From assembly GCF_001655615.1 (NCBI RefSeq), contig NZ_CP011567.1, positions 806,001 through 870,000 of the forward strand: 64,000 nucleotides of DNA, written 5' to 3'. Both the position numbers and the translations under genes were made by a program. The stretch's first letter is position 1. Each line of letters begins with the position of its first letter. Positions 29,372-37,289 of the stretch are shown piece after piece. The notes below the pieces were generated by a model. That model was not told where the DNA came from, did no database searches, and worked only from the letters and a program-made list of their open reading frames with translations. Source of the DNA: Pseudomonas sp. GR 6-02 (GTDB lineage: Bacteria > Pseudomonadota > Gammaproteobacteria > Pseudomonadales > Pseudomonadaceae).

Positions 29372-29761
29372 CTAGTCGCCAGCCCTGACAAGCTCGATTG
29401 GTGTCGGATAGATTGGACAGCTCCCGTCGAAGCTACCCATGAGGAAAATCTTTGTTATCTTCGGATTGGTGATGGGCAAGGCTGTAGGCTGTTTGGCCAG
29501 AGGAATTGACCCGCAGTCACCAAAATTCAAAGATTCACCCCCGAGAGCTGCGGAGTCGCTGAGCGGTGCTGAGATAATGGCTGGTTGCCCACCATTTTCC
29601 TTCACCACGGCAACCTCGATCCGTTGAGCTGCGCCTGTCCCGGTGATGTGAAAATAGTTACCAGCGACGTGCGGAAACCTGAAGGGAATAGGGTTGGCGC
29701 TAACGCTCAGAGAGGAGGCCAGCGCTGAGGCGGCGACGAATGCAACGGCGAAATTTTTCAT
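29372..29761 (-). CDS. Secreted hypothetical protein
   Basis: 129 residues from the ATG at 29761, with GGAG five bases before it. A clear signal peptide is present (MKNFAVAFVAASALASSLSV, cleavage after SAN or SANP), giving a mature protein of about 105 residues with GNYFHITGTGAAQRIEVAVV and a Cys pair (FGDCGSIPL, GSCPIYP) that could form a disulfide. Export to the periplasm is likely. I recognise no family. It is the first gene inside the repeat-bounded segment. Confidence 0.6.
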   Translation of the reverse strand: MKNFAVAFVAASALASSLSVSANPIPFRFPHVAGNYFHITGTGAAQRIEVAVVKENGGQPAIISAPLSDSAALGGESLNFGDCGSIPLAKQPTALPITNPKITKIFLMGSFDGSCPIYPTPIELVRAGD

Positions 29762-30059
29762 TGAAGCTCCATGTTTTGGTTTGATTACCAAACGCAATAG
29801 ATGGAGATAAGGGTCTGTAATAACAAGGAAAATCTCAAAAAACGTTCTGGTGCGTTCTCGGCGCGGTCCACCGCTCCTGAAGAACCTCGATTTAGGTTGA
29901 CTGACTTCCTCAGGGCGTGAAGCTGACGGATAAGGTGTCCGCCAAACCAGCGGTGAAGCAGTTCGTCAAGTGAACAGGTCGATTTTTGACTCTATTCTGT
30001 GACGACGGTATAAAGTGCCATTTCTAATTCAGACTTCGCGGCTTAAAGGAGCGGAATAC

Positions 30060-30893
30060 ATGGATGTGGAAGAAACTGCTACGTACTACAAGTATCGATC
30101 CTGCTCACCTAGAACTTTGGATATATTTCGAAATAATGAGCTTTATTTCTCGCTCCCTCAAGATTTAAATGATCCACTAGACGTGTCAATCGACGTCAAA
30201 TCCGAGTATGAGCGCGCTAAGAGCCATGTATATAAAACAGACAGGCATCCTGAAGGTCGAAAATCGTTTCTTATAACGATGCTTGATAGTATAAAAAAGG
30301 GCGTGACGAAAGAAGGCGACGAAATTTCTTTGAATCAAGCCCTCTATCTCTTTATGCAGAGCAGAGGGATTCTTTCCCTTTCTAAAACTGCAAATGACGC
30401 ACTGCTTTGGTCTCACTATGCAGATGGCCACCGTGGAATATGCCTCGGTTTTAATGCAGAAATTCTGCAAATTGATGGCATCAGCGGCTCAGGGGACGTT
30501 CAGTATTTGCCAAATCCTCCATATATGGAAAAATTCTTAGAGTTGACTGAGGAGTTTGGTGAGTTCTGTCGACCGTGGGACGATGTGCACTTCTCTGACG
30601 AGCAAGGTAAAAATTTTTACAACAGACAAGTAGACGCTATGCTGCAAACAGGGCTCTATACGAAATCCGAAGACTGGAAATATGAAAAGGAATTTCGTCT
30701 GACTTCGGTTCCGGGCAATCACTCGTTTTCAACCGCAGCTCTACGAGAGGTTATTCTTGGGGCGAAAACGTCTGAGGCTGACGAAGAAAAAATAAAAAAA
30801 CTTCTTTCGAATCCCGACTACCTCCATGTGAAGTTAAAGAGGGCTTTCAATATCCCAGGCACATTCAGTTTTGGCTCCCGTCTGCTGGTCTAG
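30060..30893 (+). CDS. DUF2971 family protein
   Basis: 277 residues from the ATG at 30060 (AAAGGAG eight bases upstream); the frame is open to 30015 but the strong ribosome site decides. Features: YYKYRSCSPRTLDIFRNNEL near residue 7, LPQDLNDPLDV near 31, and the family signature ALLWSHYADGHRGICLGFNA near 115, then WKYEKEFRL near 205. DUF2971 proteins are common in mobile DNA and near defence genes; their activity is not established. The coding sequence is markedly AT-rich compared with the core genes, which suggests transfer. Confidence 0.8.
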   Translation: MDVEETATYYKYRSCSPRTLDIFRNNELYFSLPQDLNDPLDVSIDVKSEYERAKSHVYKTDRHPEGRKSFLITMLDSIKKGVTKEGDEISLNQALYLFMQSRGILSLSKTANDALLWSHYADGHRGICLGFNAEILQIDGISGSGDVQYLPNPPYMEKFLELTEEFGEFCRPWDDVHFSDEQGKNFYNRQVDAMLQTGLYTKSEDWKYEKEFRLTSVPGNHSFSTAALREVILGAKTSEADEEKIKKLLSNPDYLHVKLKRAFNIPGTFSFGSRLLV

Positions 30894-30954
30894 CCGCGAC
30901 TTGCTTATCAGCTACAGATCGTTCGGTCACTGCGACAACCTCAATATCGCTCAG

Positions 30955-31010
30955 ATACAAGTGATTATCAGCGGCAATGCAATTGGTCGGTCAAGTGCGT
31001 TGCTATTATG
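30955..31010 (+). repeat. Degenerate third copy of the end-repeat array
   Basis: CAGCGGCAATGCAATTGG and GGTCAAGTGCG closely resemble the unit at 34599-34630 (CAGTGGCAATGCAATTAG and GGTCAAGTGAG), in the same orientation as the right-end array. Flanking units have decayed. With the left array at 29071 it could bound an older 1.9 kb unit. Confidence 0.55.
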
Positions 31011-31121
31011 CACACATCTACCGCTTGTCGGCCGAGGCCCACCGCAAGGTGAGCCTAAATCGTTGTTTCATATGGCGCCCGGAGCTAGGGTCGAACCGGC
31101 ACGTTCAAAGAACGAGGGAGT

Positions 31122-31460
31122 TTATATCTCACGTATACTGCCATCTGGGAAAAGGTACATACCGTCCATCAAGTAGGCAGGTTCACCTTCGCCAGGGCTA
31201 AGGTCTGAATATAAAGATTTCATTTCATCATCAGCCATCTTGTTTGTATGGTTCTTGTATTTATTATATGCATCAACATCGTAGCTAAGACTCTCCAGTT
31301 CTTCGCTAGAAATAGAACCCAAAGACGCCTTCAACGCTTCAATGTCATGAATCCATATCATTCCATTTTTACTGTAATAGATACCTTTGTAGGCGCTCTC
31401 GTCAGGTATCCCCTCATAGCCAAGAGCTATGGCCAACTCGACGCTTTTCTGGTAGTTCAT
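31122..31460 (-). CDS. Hypothetical acidic protein
   Basis: 112 residues from the ATG at 31460 (MNYQKSVELAIALGYEGIPD). Acidic, with SLGSISSEELESLSYDVDAY and a short C-terminal strand region. Composition is AT-rich like the neighbouring genes. No family recognised; the small acidic form is reminiscent of immunity proteins, but no toxin gene is visible beside it. Confidence 0.5.
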   Translation of the reverse strand: MNYQKSVELAIALGYEGIPDESAYKGIYYSKNGMIWIHDIEALKASLGSISSEELESLSYDVDAYNKYKNHTNKMADDEMKSLYSDLSPGEGEPAYLMDGMYLFPDGSIREI

Positions 31461-31466
31461 TTTCAA

Positions 31467-32014
31467 TTACTCAACTCATTGGTAGATAATTCTTTGAGCA
31501 CATAACTGCCATGTCGCGTTTCTTGTCGCGATGGACGCTACCTATTTGCCACTAGTTTGTCCACCGGCGGCTCTTAGCTAGACGAGGACCTCCAGCAATT
31601 GCGAAATCTGCGCCTTGACAGGTGGCGGGCGTCGAATCATGGTATGGCCGATTGCTGACTGCCGCGAAGGGCTGTGAACAGTCGCCGAGCGGGGGGGCGC
31701 TTCTGGCCGTTTTCTGTCTGTCGTGACCGGCAGAAGTCGACCCATTGCAGCCTCTGAGGCTCCGCAAAGGTCGGCCAATTGCTGTCCGTCGTAAAGGCAG
31801 ATAATAGCCATCTGTGGGAGTCCGTCGTACCGCCTACATCATCAAACAGCGAGTTGTTGATATTGTATGGAAGAAAATGAGCCTCAGATACGGCGCGTCA
31901 ATAGTGATAGCAGAAACCCATGAGGCTAGCTATCCTCAAGCGGCTAGCGTTTTTAGGATCTCGTTGCGAGGTCTCATCAGTCGGGTGACGCGGTCAACAT
32001 AAAGGATTGGCAAG
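31467..32014. other. Intergenic stretch upstream of the Septu-like pair
   Basis: No gene supported. 31560-31800 is a GC-richer patch with the GACCGGCAGAAGTCGACC and GGCCAATTGCTGTCCGTCG type of sequence that is often found as dispersed intergenic debris in Pseudomonas. The last 150 bp become AT-rich and should hold the promoter for 32015-34038. Confidence 0.4.
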
Positions 32015-33283
32015 TTGCAAATAAGAAAATTCCATCTCCCTACAGAGCGGGGCGATCAAGTTGTTCTCCCTTACTCAAGCTCAAAGAAAAACAGAGTAAC
32101 TATTTTGCTCGGTGCAAATGGCACGAGAAAAAGCACGATATTGCGGGGATTGCTTGACGATGCCTTAAGAGAGCATGAGTTTTTAAATGGCATGAAATAC
32201 CACTCTATCGGCACAGAGTTTTCCAGCAATCCTTCTCTTATTATCGCGCTGTCTGCAATCCCTAATGATAGATTTCCGACAAAAAAACGACAGGGCAATA
32301 CTCGGCCTGACGGCCGGTATTCAGCTGAAATCTACGAGTATATAGGCCCGCGTCACAATCAAAATTTAGTCAGCAGAAATCAGAGCGTGCAAGCGTTGGT
32401 CTCAGCAGCATTAAGCCGAGATGGCGTATCGGATAATCTAAAAAACTTCATTTCAAAAATATCTGCAAAAACGGGAATCTCTACGCGCTTCGAGCTATTT
32501 ATAGAGTCGCAGCCTGGCTCATCGGGTGACGACAGTCGTTTTACCAAACCAGCCACGCTAATGTTGGATATAGAGAAGCGCAAGGCGATAATGTCGCAGT
32601 TCAAGGCCAGCCGTGGCGAGCCCGTAATTTTTGATTTATTGTCCGACGATATTTGTCTTACTTATCATCGAGAATTAGTAAGCGAAGCATTGCGCTATAA
32701 TCTGATAGCTTTGAGGCGTCCTTTATTCAACGACCGCACCCCTGAAGACTTCAGCGCTGGCCAATGGGGATTGTTTTCTACATTTGTTAGCTTAGCTTTA
32801 CGTGCGAAAGATAACATGCTTGTACTCATCGACGAACCGGAAAGCGCCTTGCATCCATCTTGGCAACGTGAGTATATGGGAGACCTGTCTGCTGCGCTGG
32901 TGGAATCTAGAGATTGCCATATTGTTGTCGCAACTCACTCCCCTCTCATTGTTAGCAGTATGAGTCCGACTCATACCGACCTTATTATATTACGTAGAGA
33001 TGAGTTGAGCGGTGATATTGTGGCAGTGCCGTCTGAGATTCCAGCGGGATGGCAGTCGAATGATATCTTAGAGGATAAGTTTGATCTCAAGAGCACACGG
33101 TCTCCTGAATTAGTAGGTGCATTAGACTTACTTCTAAAATCAGTATCCGAAGGCGTGGAAAAAAACAAAAGCAAAATAAAGTCTCTGCTTGTGAAGGTCG
33201 AAGATTTCACCTCTGGCCTACCGGAGGAAGACCCTGTTCTATCGCTACTAATTTCCATAAAGAAAATTATTGGTGTGTCATGA
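32015..33283 (+). CDS. PtuA-like AAA ATPase (Septu-like) with an altered Walker A
   Basis: 422 residues from a TTG at 32015 (AAGG nine bases upstream; no better ATG before the conserved start MQIRKFHLPTERGDQV). Walker A reads GANGTRKST at residues 33-41, with Arg where the P-loop normally has Gly before the Lys. The rest of the ABC/RecF machinery is intact: FSAGQWGLFSTFVSLALRAK near 247, Walker B LVLIDEPESALHPSWQ near 269 and VVATHSPLI near 306. The HNH gene follows with an ATGA overlap, the layout of Septu ptuA-ptuB. It should sense phage infection and control the nuclease. AT-rich, unlike the core. Confidence 0.8.
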   Translation: MQIRKFHLPTERGDQVVLPYSSSKKNRVTILLGANGTRKSTILRGLLDDALREHEFLNGMKYHSIGTEFSSNPSLIIALSAIPNDRFPTKKRQGNTRPDGRYSAEIYEYIGPRHNQNLVSRNQSVQALVSAALSRDGVSDNLKNFISKISAKTGISTRFELFIESQPGSSGDDSRFTKPATLMLDIEKRKAIMSQFKASRGEPVIFDLLSDDICLTYHRELVSEALRYNLIALRRPLFNDRTPEDFSAGQWGLFSTFVSLALRAKDNMLVLIDEPESALHPSWQREYMGDLSAALVESRDCHIVVATHSPLIVSSMSPTHTDLIILRRDELSGDIVAVPSEIPAGWQSNDILEDKFDLKSTRSPELVGALDLLLKSVSEGVEKNKSKIKSLLVKVEDFTSGLPEEDPVLSLLISIKKIIGVS

Positions 33284-34038
33284 CTGGCTTTGAAATTCTT
33301 TCACCTGCACAATGGTCGAAATCAGATGCCGCAGCAATACAAAAATATTTCAAGGGTAAGCATAAGGAATGGACAAAGGCATCCTTGGCAAATGTTCGTG
33401 ATAGGCTGCGAAAAAAACTACTTAAACAACAAAATTATGCATGCGCATATTGTCGCAGAAGAATAAGTATTGATTTAGGTCGTAACGAAATTGACCATAT
33501 CGTCGCCAAAGCAATTGTCGGAATGGAAAGATTTACTTACGAGCGCATGAATTTAGTTGCTGCTTGCAAGCCATGCAATAAAAATAAAACCGATGATCCC
33601 GTGTTAAGTGCAACTCTTACGCCCAATTGCCCTTACCCGATAGGTGCAGATGATTTCAACTGGATTCATCCTTATCTGCACCGCTACAGCGAACACCTCT
33701 TAATTCGAGAAGGATACATATTCGAGGCAATCGGTGATGAAAAGCAGAAAGCTAGGGCATTAGCGGTTATCGAATCTTGTCAGCTAGCAAGGCTGAAAAC
33801 CTTGGAAAGAAGGCGAGCTTATGAAGAAGCCTGCGGTTCCATTAATACTAATTTTGCAATCCTGATGCTCATTAGTAACTTTACACACTACGACAATGAG
33901 CAACTTGCGAAAATAATTCGTCGCGCTCGCCCCGAGTTTAAAGGGCGAACCTGGAAGGAGGTCGAAAAGGTGGTCATTTCCGTTAGAAATGGTTCCTCGG
34001 AGTCTTACCTAAAATCGATGAGAGCGATAGGTCTCTAG
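33280..34038 (+). CDS. PtuB-like HNH endonuclease
   Basis: 252 residues. A complete HNH fold with zinc ligands is visible: YACAYCRRRI near residue 50, NEIDHIVAKA near 68, then MNLVAACKPCNKNKTDD near 91. The two CxxC pairs and the central His make this a canonical metal-dependent nuclease, in contrast to the second HNH protein at 18155. The rest is helical, with LARLKTLERRRAYEEACG. It overlaps the ATPase gene by four bases, so stoichiometry is probably coupled. Effector of the Septu-like pair by family knowledge. Confidence 0.82.
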   Translation: MTGFEILSPAQWSKSDAAAIQKYFKGKHKEWTKASLANVRDRLRKKLLKQQNYACAYCRRRISIDLGRNEIDHIVAKAIVGMERFTYERMNLVAACKPCNKNKTDDPVLSATLTPNCPYPIGADDFNWIHPYLHRYSEHLLIREGYIFEAIGDEKQKARALAVIESCQLARLKTLERRRAYEEACGSINTNFAILMLISNFTHYDNEQLAKIIRRARPEFKGRTWKEVEKVVISVRNGSSESYLKSMRAIGL

Positions 34039-34124
34039 AGTTTTGTATTGCCGCACTAGATCCCCCATAGCCGCCTCCCGATCACGACGCAACCACATCC
34101 GCCTGTAGCCGCCGGCACATAGTC

Positions 34125-34142
34125 AAAAAGGACAACCTTTTT
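34125..34142 (+). terminator. Small hairpin after the Septu-like pair
   Basis: AAAAAGG and CCTTTTT pair around a 4-base loop about 90 bp past the HNH stop. Short and weak, but it ends in a T-run. Confidence 0.4.
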
Positions 34143-34284
34143 CTCCTGAGTGCGGGTGGTGTTTGAAATGGAGTGGGTCAACGGACGCCCATGACGGGAT
34201 CATACTATTGAATGTTTTGCTGAGTGGCCCGAGAGTTTATCAAGCCACTAGGGCAGTTGCAGTGCTTCGCGAAGGGCTGTTATT

Positions 34285-34470
34285 GGCCGATTCTGTTGAA
34301 AAAGTCGGCTTCGGTTTCCACTGCAGAAAAGTACGCGTCTGAGATTGAAATCTGTGTTTTGCGCAGAAGGTCCAAGACTCAGATTTGACGTAGCGGCGTG
34401 CAAAAAATGCGCTTTCACCGCTCGATGCATGGCTAGCCGGGGCGGGTCGACTTTTTCAACAGAATCGGCC
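34285..34470. mobile_element. MITE-like element with 23-bp terminal inverted repeats
   Basis: GGCCGATTCTGTTGAAAAAG at 34285 and its exact complement ending at 34470 form perfect 23-bp inverted ends of a 186-bp element. The interior has no frame resembling a transposase. The end sequence is of the kind found on DDE-type insertion sequences, so this looks like a non-autonomous derivative. Confidence 0.7.
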
Positions 34471-34554
34471 GGTTGCAGTCCTTCAGTGCTTGGCTGACGC
34501 ACTCGCGCTGAGTGGCACCCGCTGACAGCCATCAACTGCAAACGGCTGGTCAGC

Positions 34555-34645
34555 GCGAATGCAAATGACTGGTCAAGTCGGATGCAAACAACTGGTCAGT
34601 GGCAATGCAATTAGGTGGTCAAGTGAGATGCAATTACGCAGAGCC
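34555..34645 (+). repeat. Right array of 23-bp end repeats of a transposon-like segment
   Basis: ATGCAA occurs at 34559, 34582, 34605 and 34628, an exact 23-bp period, with GGTCAAGT or GGTCAGTG in each unit. It is the inverted counterpart of the array at 29071-29166. No CRISPR-like spacers: the whole unit is repeated. Confidence 0.7.
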
Positions 34646-34858
34646 CATGCGAGTGGGAATGCGGAGCCTTCCTGCTCGCGTGGGCTTGGCCGAGAAAGCC
34701 CCAAGAGAGAGGCTTGTAGCGGCGACAGTCGCCACTTCTGTCGCCATGCTGCAGGCCAAGTATTACAAGGGTTGTCGCCGGTATCGCCGCTGTCGCCAAA
34801 TCAACCATCACTCCATCTGGGGAGTCATTTTCGGTTACCGGCGGCGTCCGGTGAGCGC
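34646..34858. other. Stretch between the end array and the integrase gene
   Basis: No gene supported. It contains GTCGCCGCTGTCGCC-type repeats similar to those inside 26520-26879, which suggests that this DNA was once continuous with the DUF3987 side before the 29071-34645 segment entered. Confidence 0.35.
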
Positions 34859-36115
34859 TCACCGTATCGGCACGACGTTGTGGTCCCTGGTTTGATTGAT
34901 CGCAGATGCCGACAGGTTGCCAGTGGCCGCTTTCTGGATGTGCTCACTCCACCAAGCCATCATCGGACGCCGGCGTTCGATGTAGTCAGCTCGGTTGTAA
35001 GCGCTTCGGACTTCGTCCTTTTCGACATGCGCCAGCGCGACTTCGATCAGCTCCGGATCCCACCCATGCTCGTTCAGGATGGTGCTGGCCATGGAGCGCA
35101 TACCATGGCTGACCAAGCGGTCCTGGAAGCCCATGCGTTTCAACGCCATGTTGGCGGTCTGGCTATTGGCGTGGGTGCGCGGATTTCTATCTGCCGGGAA
35201 CACGTATTCCCTGTGACCGCTGTGGGGCTTGAGCGCCTCCAGTAACGCGAGTGCCTGTTCGGTCAGTGGGATGGTATGCGGACGACGCTTTTTCATGCGC
35301 TCCGGCGGGATGGTCCAGATGCGTTTGTCGAAGTCGATATCTGCCCATCGGGTGGTAGCCGCTTCGGCAGGACGGGTCATGGTGTGCAGTTGCCATTCGA
35401 TCAGGCAGCGGGTGATCCGCTTGATGCTGGCATTCGCGATTTCGATCATGAGCTCGGAAAGCTCGTCTGGTCGTAGCGCGGCCATGTTCTGTTTCTTGGG
35501 CTTCTTGAATACCGCTCGAATACCACTGAGTGGGTTAGAGAAAATCAGCCCGGAGTTTACCCCGTAGGTCATGATCTCGTTGAGTCGTTGGCTCAGTCGC
35601 TTCACTGTCTCGAGACTGCCTTTGGCTTCGATGGGACGAAGGAGCTTGATGACCATCGGGGCGCTGATCTGCGAGAGAGGCGTTGTTTTCAAGTCTGGAA
35701 AAACATGCAGCGTTAGCGAGCGCCAAATGTCTTCGGCATATGCTGGCGTCACGGAGTCCTTCTTTAGCTCGAACCAGGCGGTGGCCACCTTCTCGAAGGT
35801 GTGCTCGGTCTCAGCGAGTTTGGCTTGCCTTACCTCATCGCGTTGAGCTTTGGGATCAATGCCCAGAGCGAGCAACTCACGCGCTTCTGCGGCTTTCTTC
35901 CGGGCGTTGGCTAACGAGAGGTCGGGGTATGGACCGAGTGCCATATTGATACGGCTTCTGGTCAACGGTTCGCGGTAATTGAAATTCCACATCATCGAGC
36001 CGCTGGCGCGTACTCGAAGCTGTAGGCCGTCGCCGTCGCTAAGGACGAAGTCTTTACCAGTTGCCTTGACCGCCTTGAGCTGGCGATCGGAGAGACGGGT
36101 TGCTTGAGTAGGCAT
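34859..36115 (-). CDS. P4-type tyrosine integrase of the island
   Basis: 418 residues from the ATG at 36115 (AAGGTAG before it; a GTG at 36133 is an alternative). The N-terminal DUF4102 arm-binding domain (RLSDRQLKAVKATGKDFVLS, GDGLQLRV, SLANARKKAAEARELL) is followed by a SAM-like core-binding domain and the catalytic domain: Arg in TMTRPAEAATTRW near 260, SHGMRSMAS near 350, ALAHVEKDEVRSAYNR with His and the Tyr nucleophile near 375-388. Such integrases recombine into the 3' ends of tRNA or tmRNA genes. It sits next to the ssrA 3' end, pointing away from it, which is the usual arrangement for an integrated element. Confidence 0.92.
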   Translation of the reverse strand: MPTQATRLSDRQLKAVKATGKDFVLSDGDGLQLRVRASGSMMWNFNYREPLTRSRINMALGPYPDLSLANARKKAAEARELLALGIDPKAQRDEVRQAKLAETEHTFEKVATAWFELKKDSVTPAYAEDIWRSLTLHVFPDLKTTPLSQISAPMVIKLLRPIEAKGSLETVKRLSQRLNEIMTYGVNSGLIFSNPLSGIRAVFKKPKKQNMAALRPDELSELMIEIANASIKRITRCLIEWQLHTMTRPAEAATTRWADIDFDKRIWTIPPERMKKRRPHTIPLTEQALALLEALKPHSGHREYVFPADRNPRTHANSQTANMALKRMGFQDRLVSHGMRSMASTILNEHGWDPELIEVALAHVEKDEVRSAYNRADYIERRRPMMAWWSEHIQKAATGNLSASAINQTRDHNVVPIR

Positions 36116-36136
36116 GGGAGCTACCTTGGGCACCGT

Positions 36137-36191
36137 TTTGGTATCCTAAAAATAGCACCGGGTAGCTCTGGATACCACCTGGGATACCAAA
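36137..36191. promoter_or_regulatory. Inverted GGTATCC/GGATACC sites upstream of the integrase
   Basis: TTTGGTATCC at 36137-36146 and GGATACCAAA at 36182-36191 are perfect inverted copies; a further GGATACC lies at 36170. Spaced between the integrase start and the attachment site, they are likely integrase arm sites or an operator for the int promoter. Confidence 0.5.
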
Positions 36192-36264
36192 CTGTCTGGA
36201 ACTCCAAATACCTCGTTGGCACCCAGAAGCGCTTAAACCCTTGATTTTGTTGGATTGTAGGCAC

Positions 36265-36290
36265 AAAAAAAGACGTCCGTGGACGTCTTT
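36265..36290 (-). terminator. Terminator now serving ssrA
   Basis: On the minus strand AAAGACGTCC and GGACGTCTTT pair around AC or a short loop and are followed by a T-run. It begins 12 bases after the tmRNA 3' end. If the island entered at the ssrA end, this terminator came with the island and replaced the one at 4680-4710. Confidence 0.8.
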
Positions 36291-36301
36291 AGATGTAAAA
36301 G

Positions 36302-36699
36302 TGGTGGAGCCGGGGGGAATTGAACCCCCGTCCGCCAGTACTCCGCTGTCGGTACTACATGCGTAGCCGTGTCTATTAAGTTAACCCTCAGCGACCCGAC
36401 GGGCAGGGTGCTTTGGGCGAGTTGTGTAAGTTTTAGCCGCTTCGTCCACAACGTACTGCACGGCGATTCTGTTCTATATGACAATCACTTTGGGTTTACA
36501 GACATCCCCTGATGATTGCTGGACCCGAAGGTACCAGAAGCTCAGGATCTAAGGCTGCTTACGCAGCGAGAGAGAATTCCTGGCCGTAGGTTTCGTCATT
36601 GGCAACTATAAGTAGTTGCAACAGTGGATTTACGACTTCTGTTACCAAGTCGGCATGCACCTAAAGTTTCGCAACCGGCGTCGAATCCAAAGCGGCCCC
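36302..36699 (-). ncRNA. ssrA: Transfer-messenger RNA (tmRNA)
   Basis: About 398 nt. The 5' end GGGGCCG at 36699 pairs with CGGCTCC just before the 3' CCA at 36302, forming the tRNA-like acceptor. The T arm with GGTTCAATTCCC is intact. The tag frame at 36603-36559 encodes ANDETYGQEFSLAA and a TAA stop. tmRNA with SmpB rescues stalled ribosomes and tags their products for proteolysis, including by ClpXP and FtsH. Its 3' end is the island attachment site, and the coding end remains intact after integration. Confidence 0.97.
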
Positions 36700-36796
36700 G
36701 AACCTGCTGTGTGTAACCAGCAGGTAAGCGAAGTGTACGCCAATACGCGCGGCGAGTCGACCTTCTGTCCTTACCTGCATGTTATCTGGCCTGGCC

Positions 36797-37072
36797 CTAA
36801 TGGCTATTCAAGTGGCTTTGAATGTCCTGGAGCGCTTGCTGCGCCAGGGAAACACACTCTCTGTCGTTGTTGGAGGCGTGGGCGGCCTTGGCTTGTTCGG
36901 CTTTGGTGACGACGACACCTTTGGTGGCGGCGTCCAGCGTGGCTGCGCTGGACAGCTTGCTATTGACCTCCTGGAGCTTCATTACGCATTGATCGCTATC
37001 GTTTGAGGCGTATGCGGAGGAGGCCAGCATTGTTGCAGTGAGGAGCAGTCCAGCCAGGGCGGAACGCTTCAT
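36797..37072 (-). CDS. Small periplasmic hypothetical protein
   Basis: 91 residues from the ATG at 37072, with AGGAGA six bases upstream. A signal peptide (MKRSALAGLLLTATMLASSA, cleavage after AYA) leads to a 68-residue mature helical protein with two cysteines (DQCVMKL, RECVSLA) that could form a disulfide. Repeats of small helical segments with Ala and Lys are present. Conserved in position near ssrA in fluorescent pseudomonads as far as I recall; function unknown. Confidence 0.75.
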   Translation of the reverse strand: MKRSALAGLLLTATMLASSAYASNDSDQCVMKLQEVNSKLSSAATLDAATKGVVVTKAEQAKAAHASNNDRECVSLAQQALQDIQSHLNSH

Positions 37073-37200
37073 GGGTATCTCCTGGAACGGGGGTGGGGAT
37101 GGGCCACGCTGATTGGGGCTTAACAAATGGACTGTGGAGGCGTGCAAGGGTTCTGTTTTCGCTTGCGAGGGAGTGAAAGATTTTCCGGGAGGAGGGTGCG

Positions 37201-37279
37201 AAAAAGGGGCAATGACGCCTAACGCACAATCCCTGTGGGAACGGGTTTTTGCATTATGCGTTATTGCCCCTTCTTTTTG
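37201..37279. terminator. Long bidirectional hairpin after dld
   Basis: AAAAAGGGGCAATGACGC and GCGTTATTGCCCCTTCTTTTT pair over about 20 bp around a long loop that itself holds a smaller hairpin. It lies just beyond the dld stop and can end transcription from both sides. Confidence 0.7.
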
Positions 37280-37289
37280 TGCTTCGGTG

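Noticed and set aside
34559-34633. Evenly spaced 23-bp repeats that resemble a CRISPR array
   Set aside because: The whole 23-bp period is repeated with no unique spacers, there are no cas genes, and an inverted array lies at 29086-29155. It fits a transposon end.
34611-34862. Minus-strand frame of 83 codons next to the integrase
   Set aside because: It runs into the end-repeat array, has no conserved motif and no clear ribosome site. Treated as debris.
36302-36330. tRNA-like T arm and CCA suggesting a separate tRNA gene
   Set aside because: It is the 3' part of tmRNA: the acceptor pairs with GGGGCCG at 36699 and the tag frame lies between.
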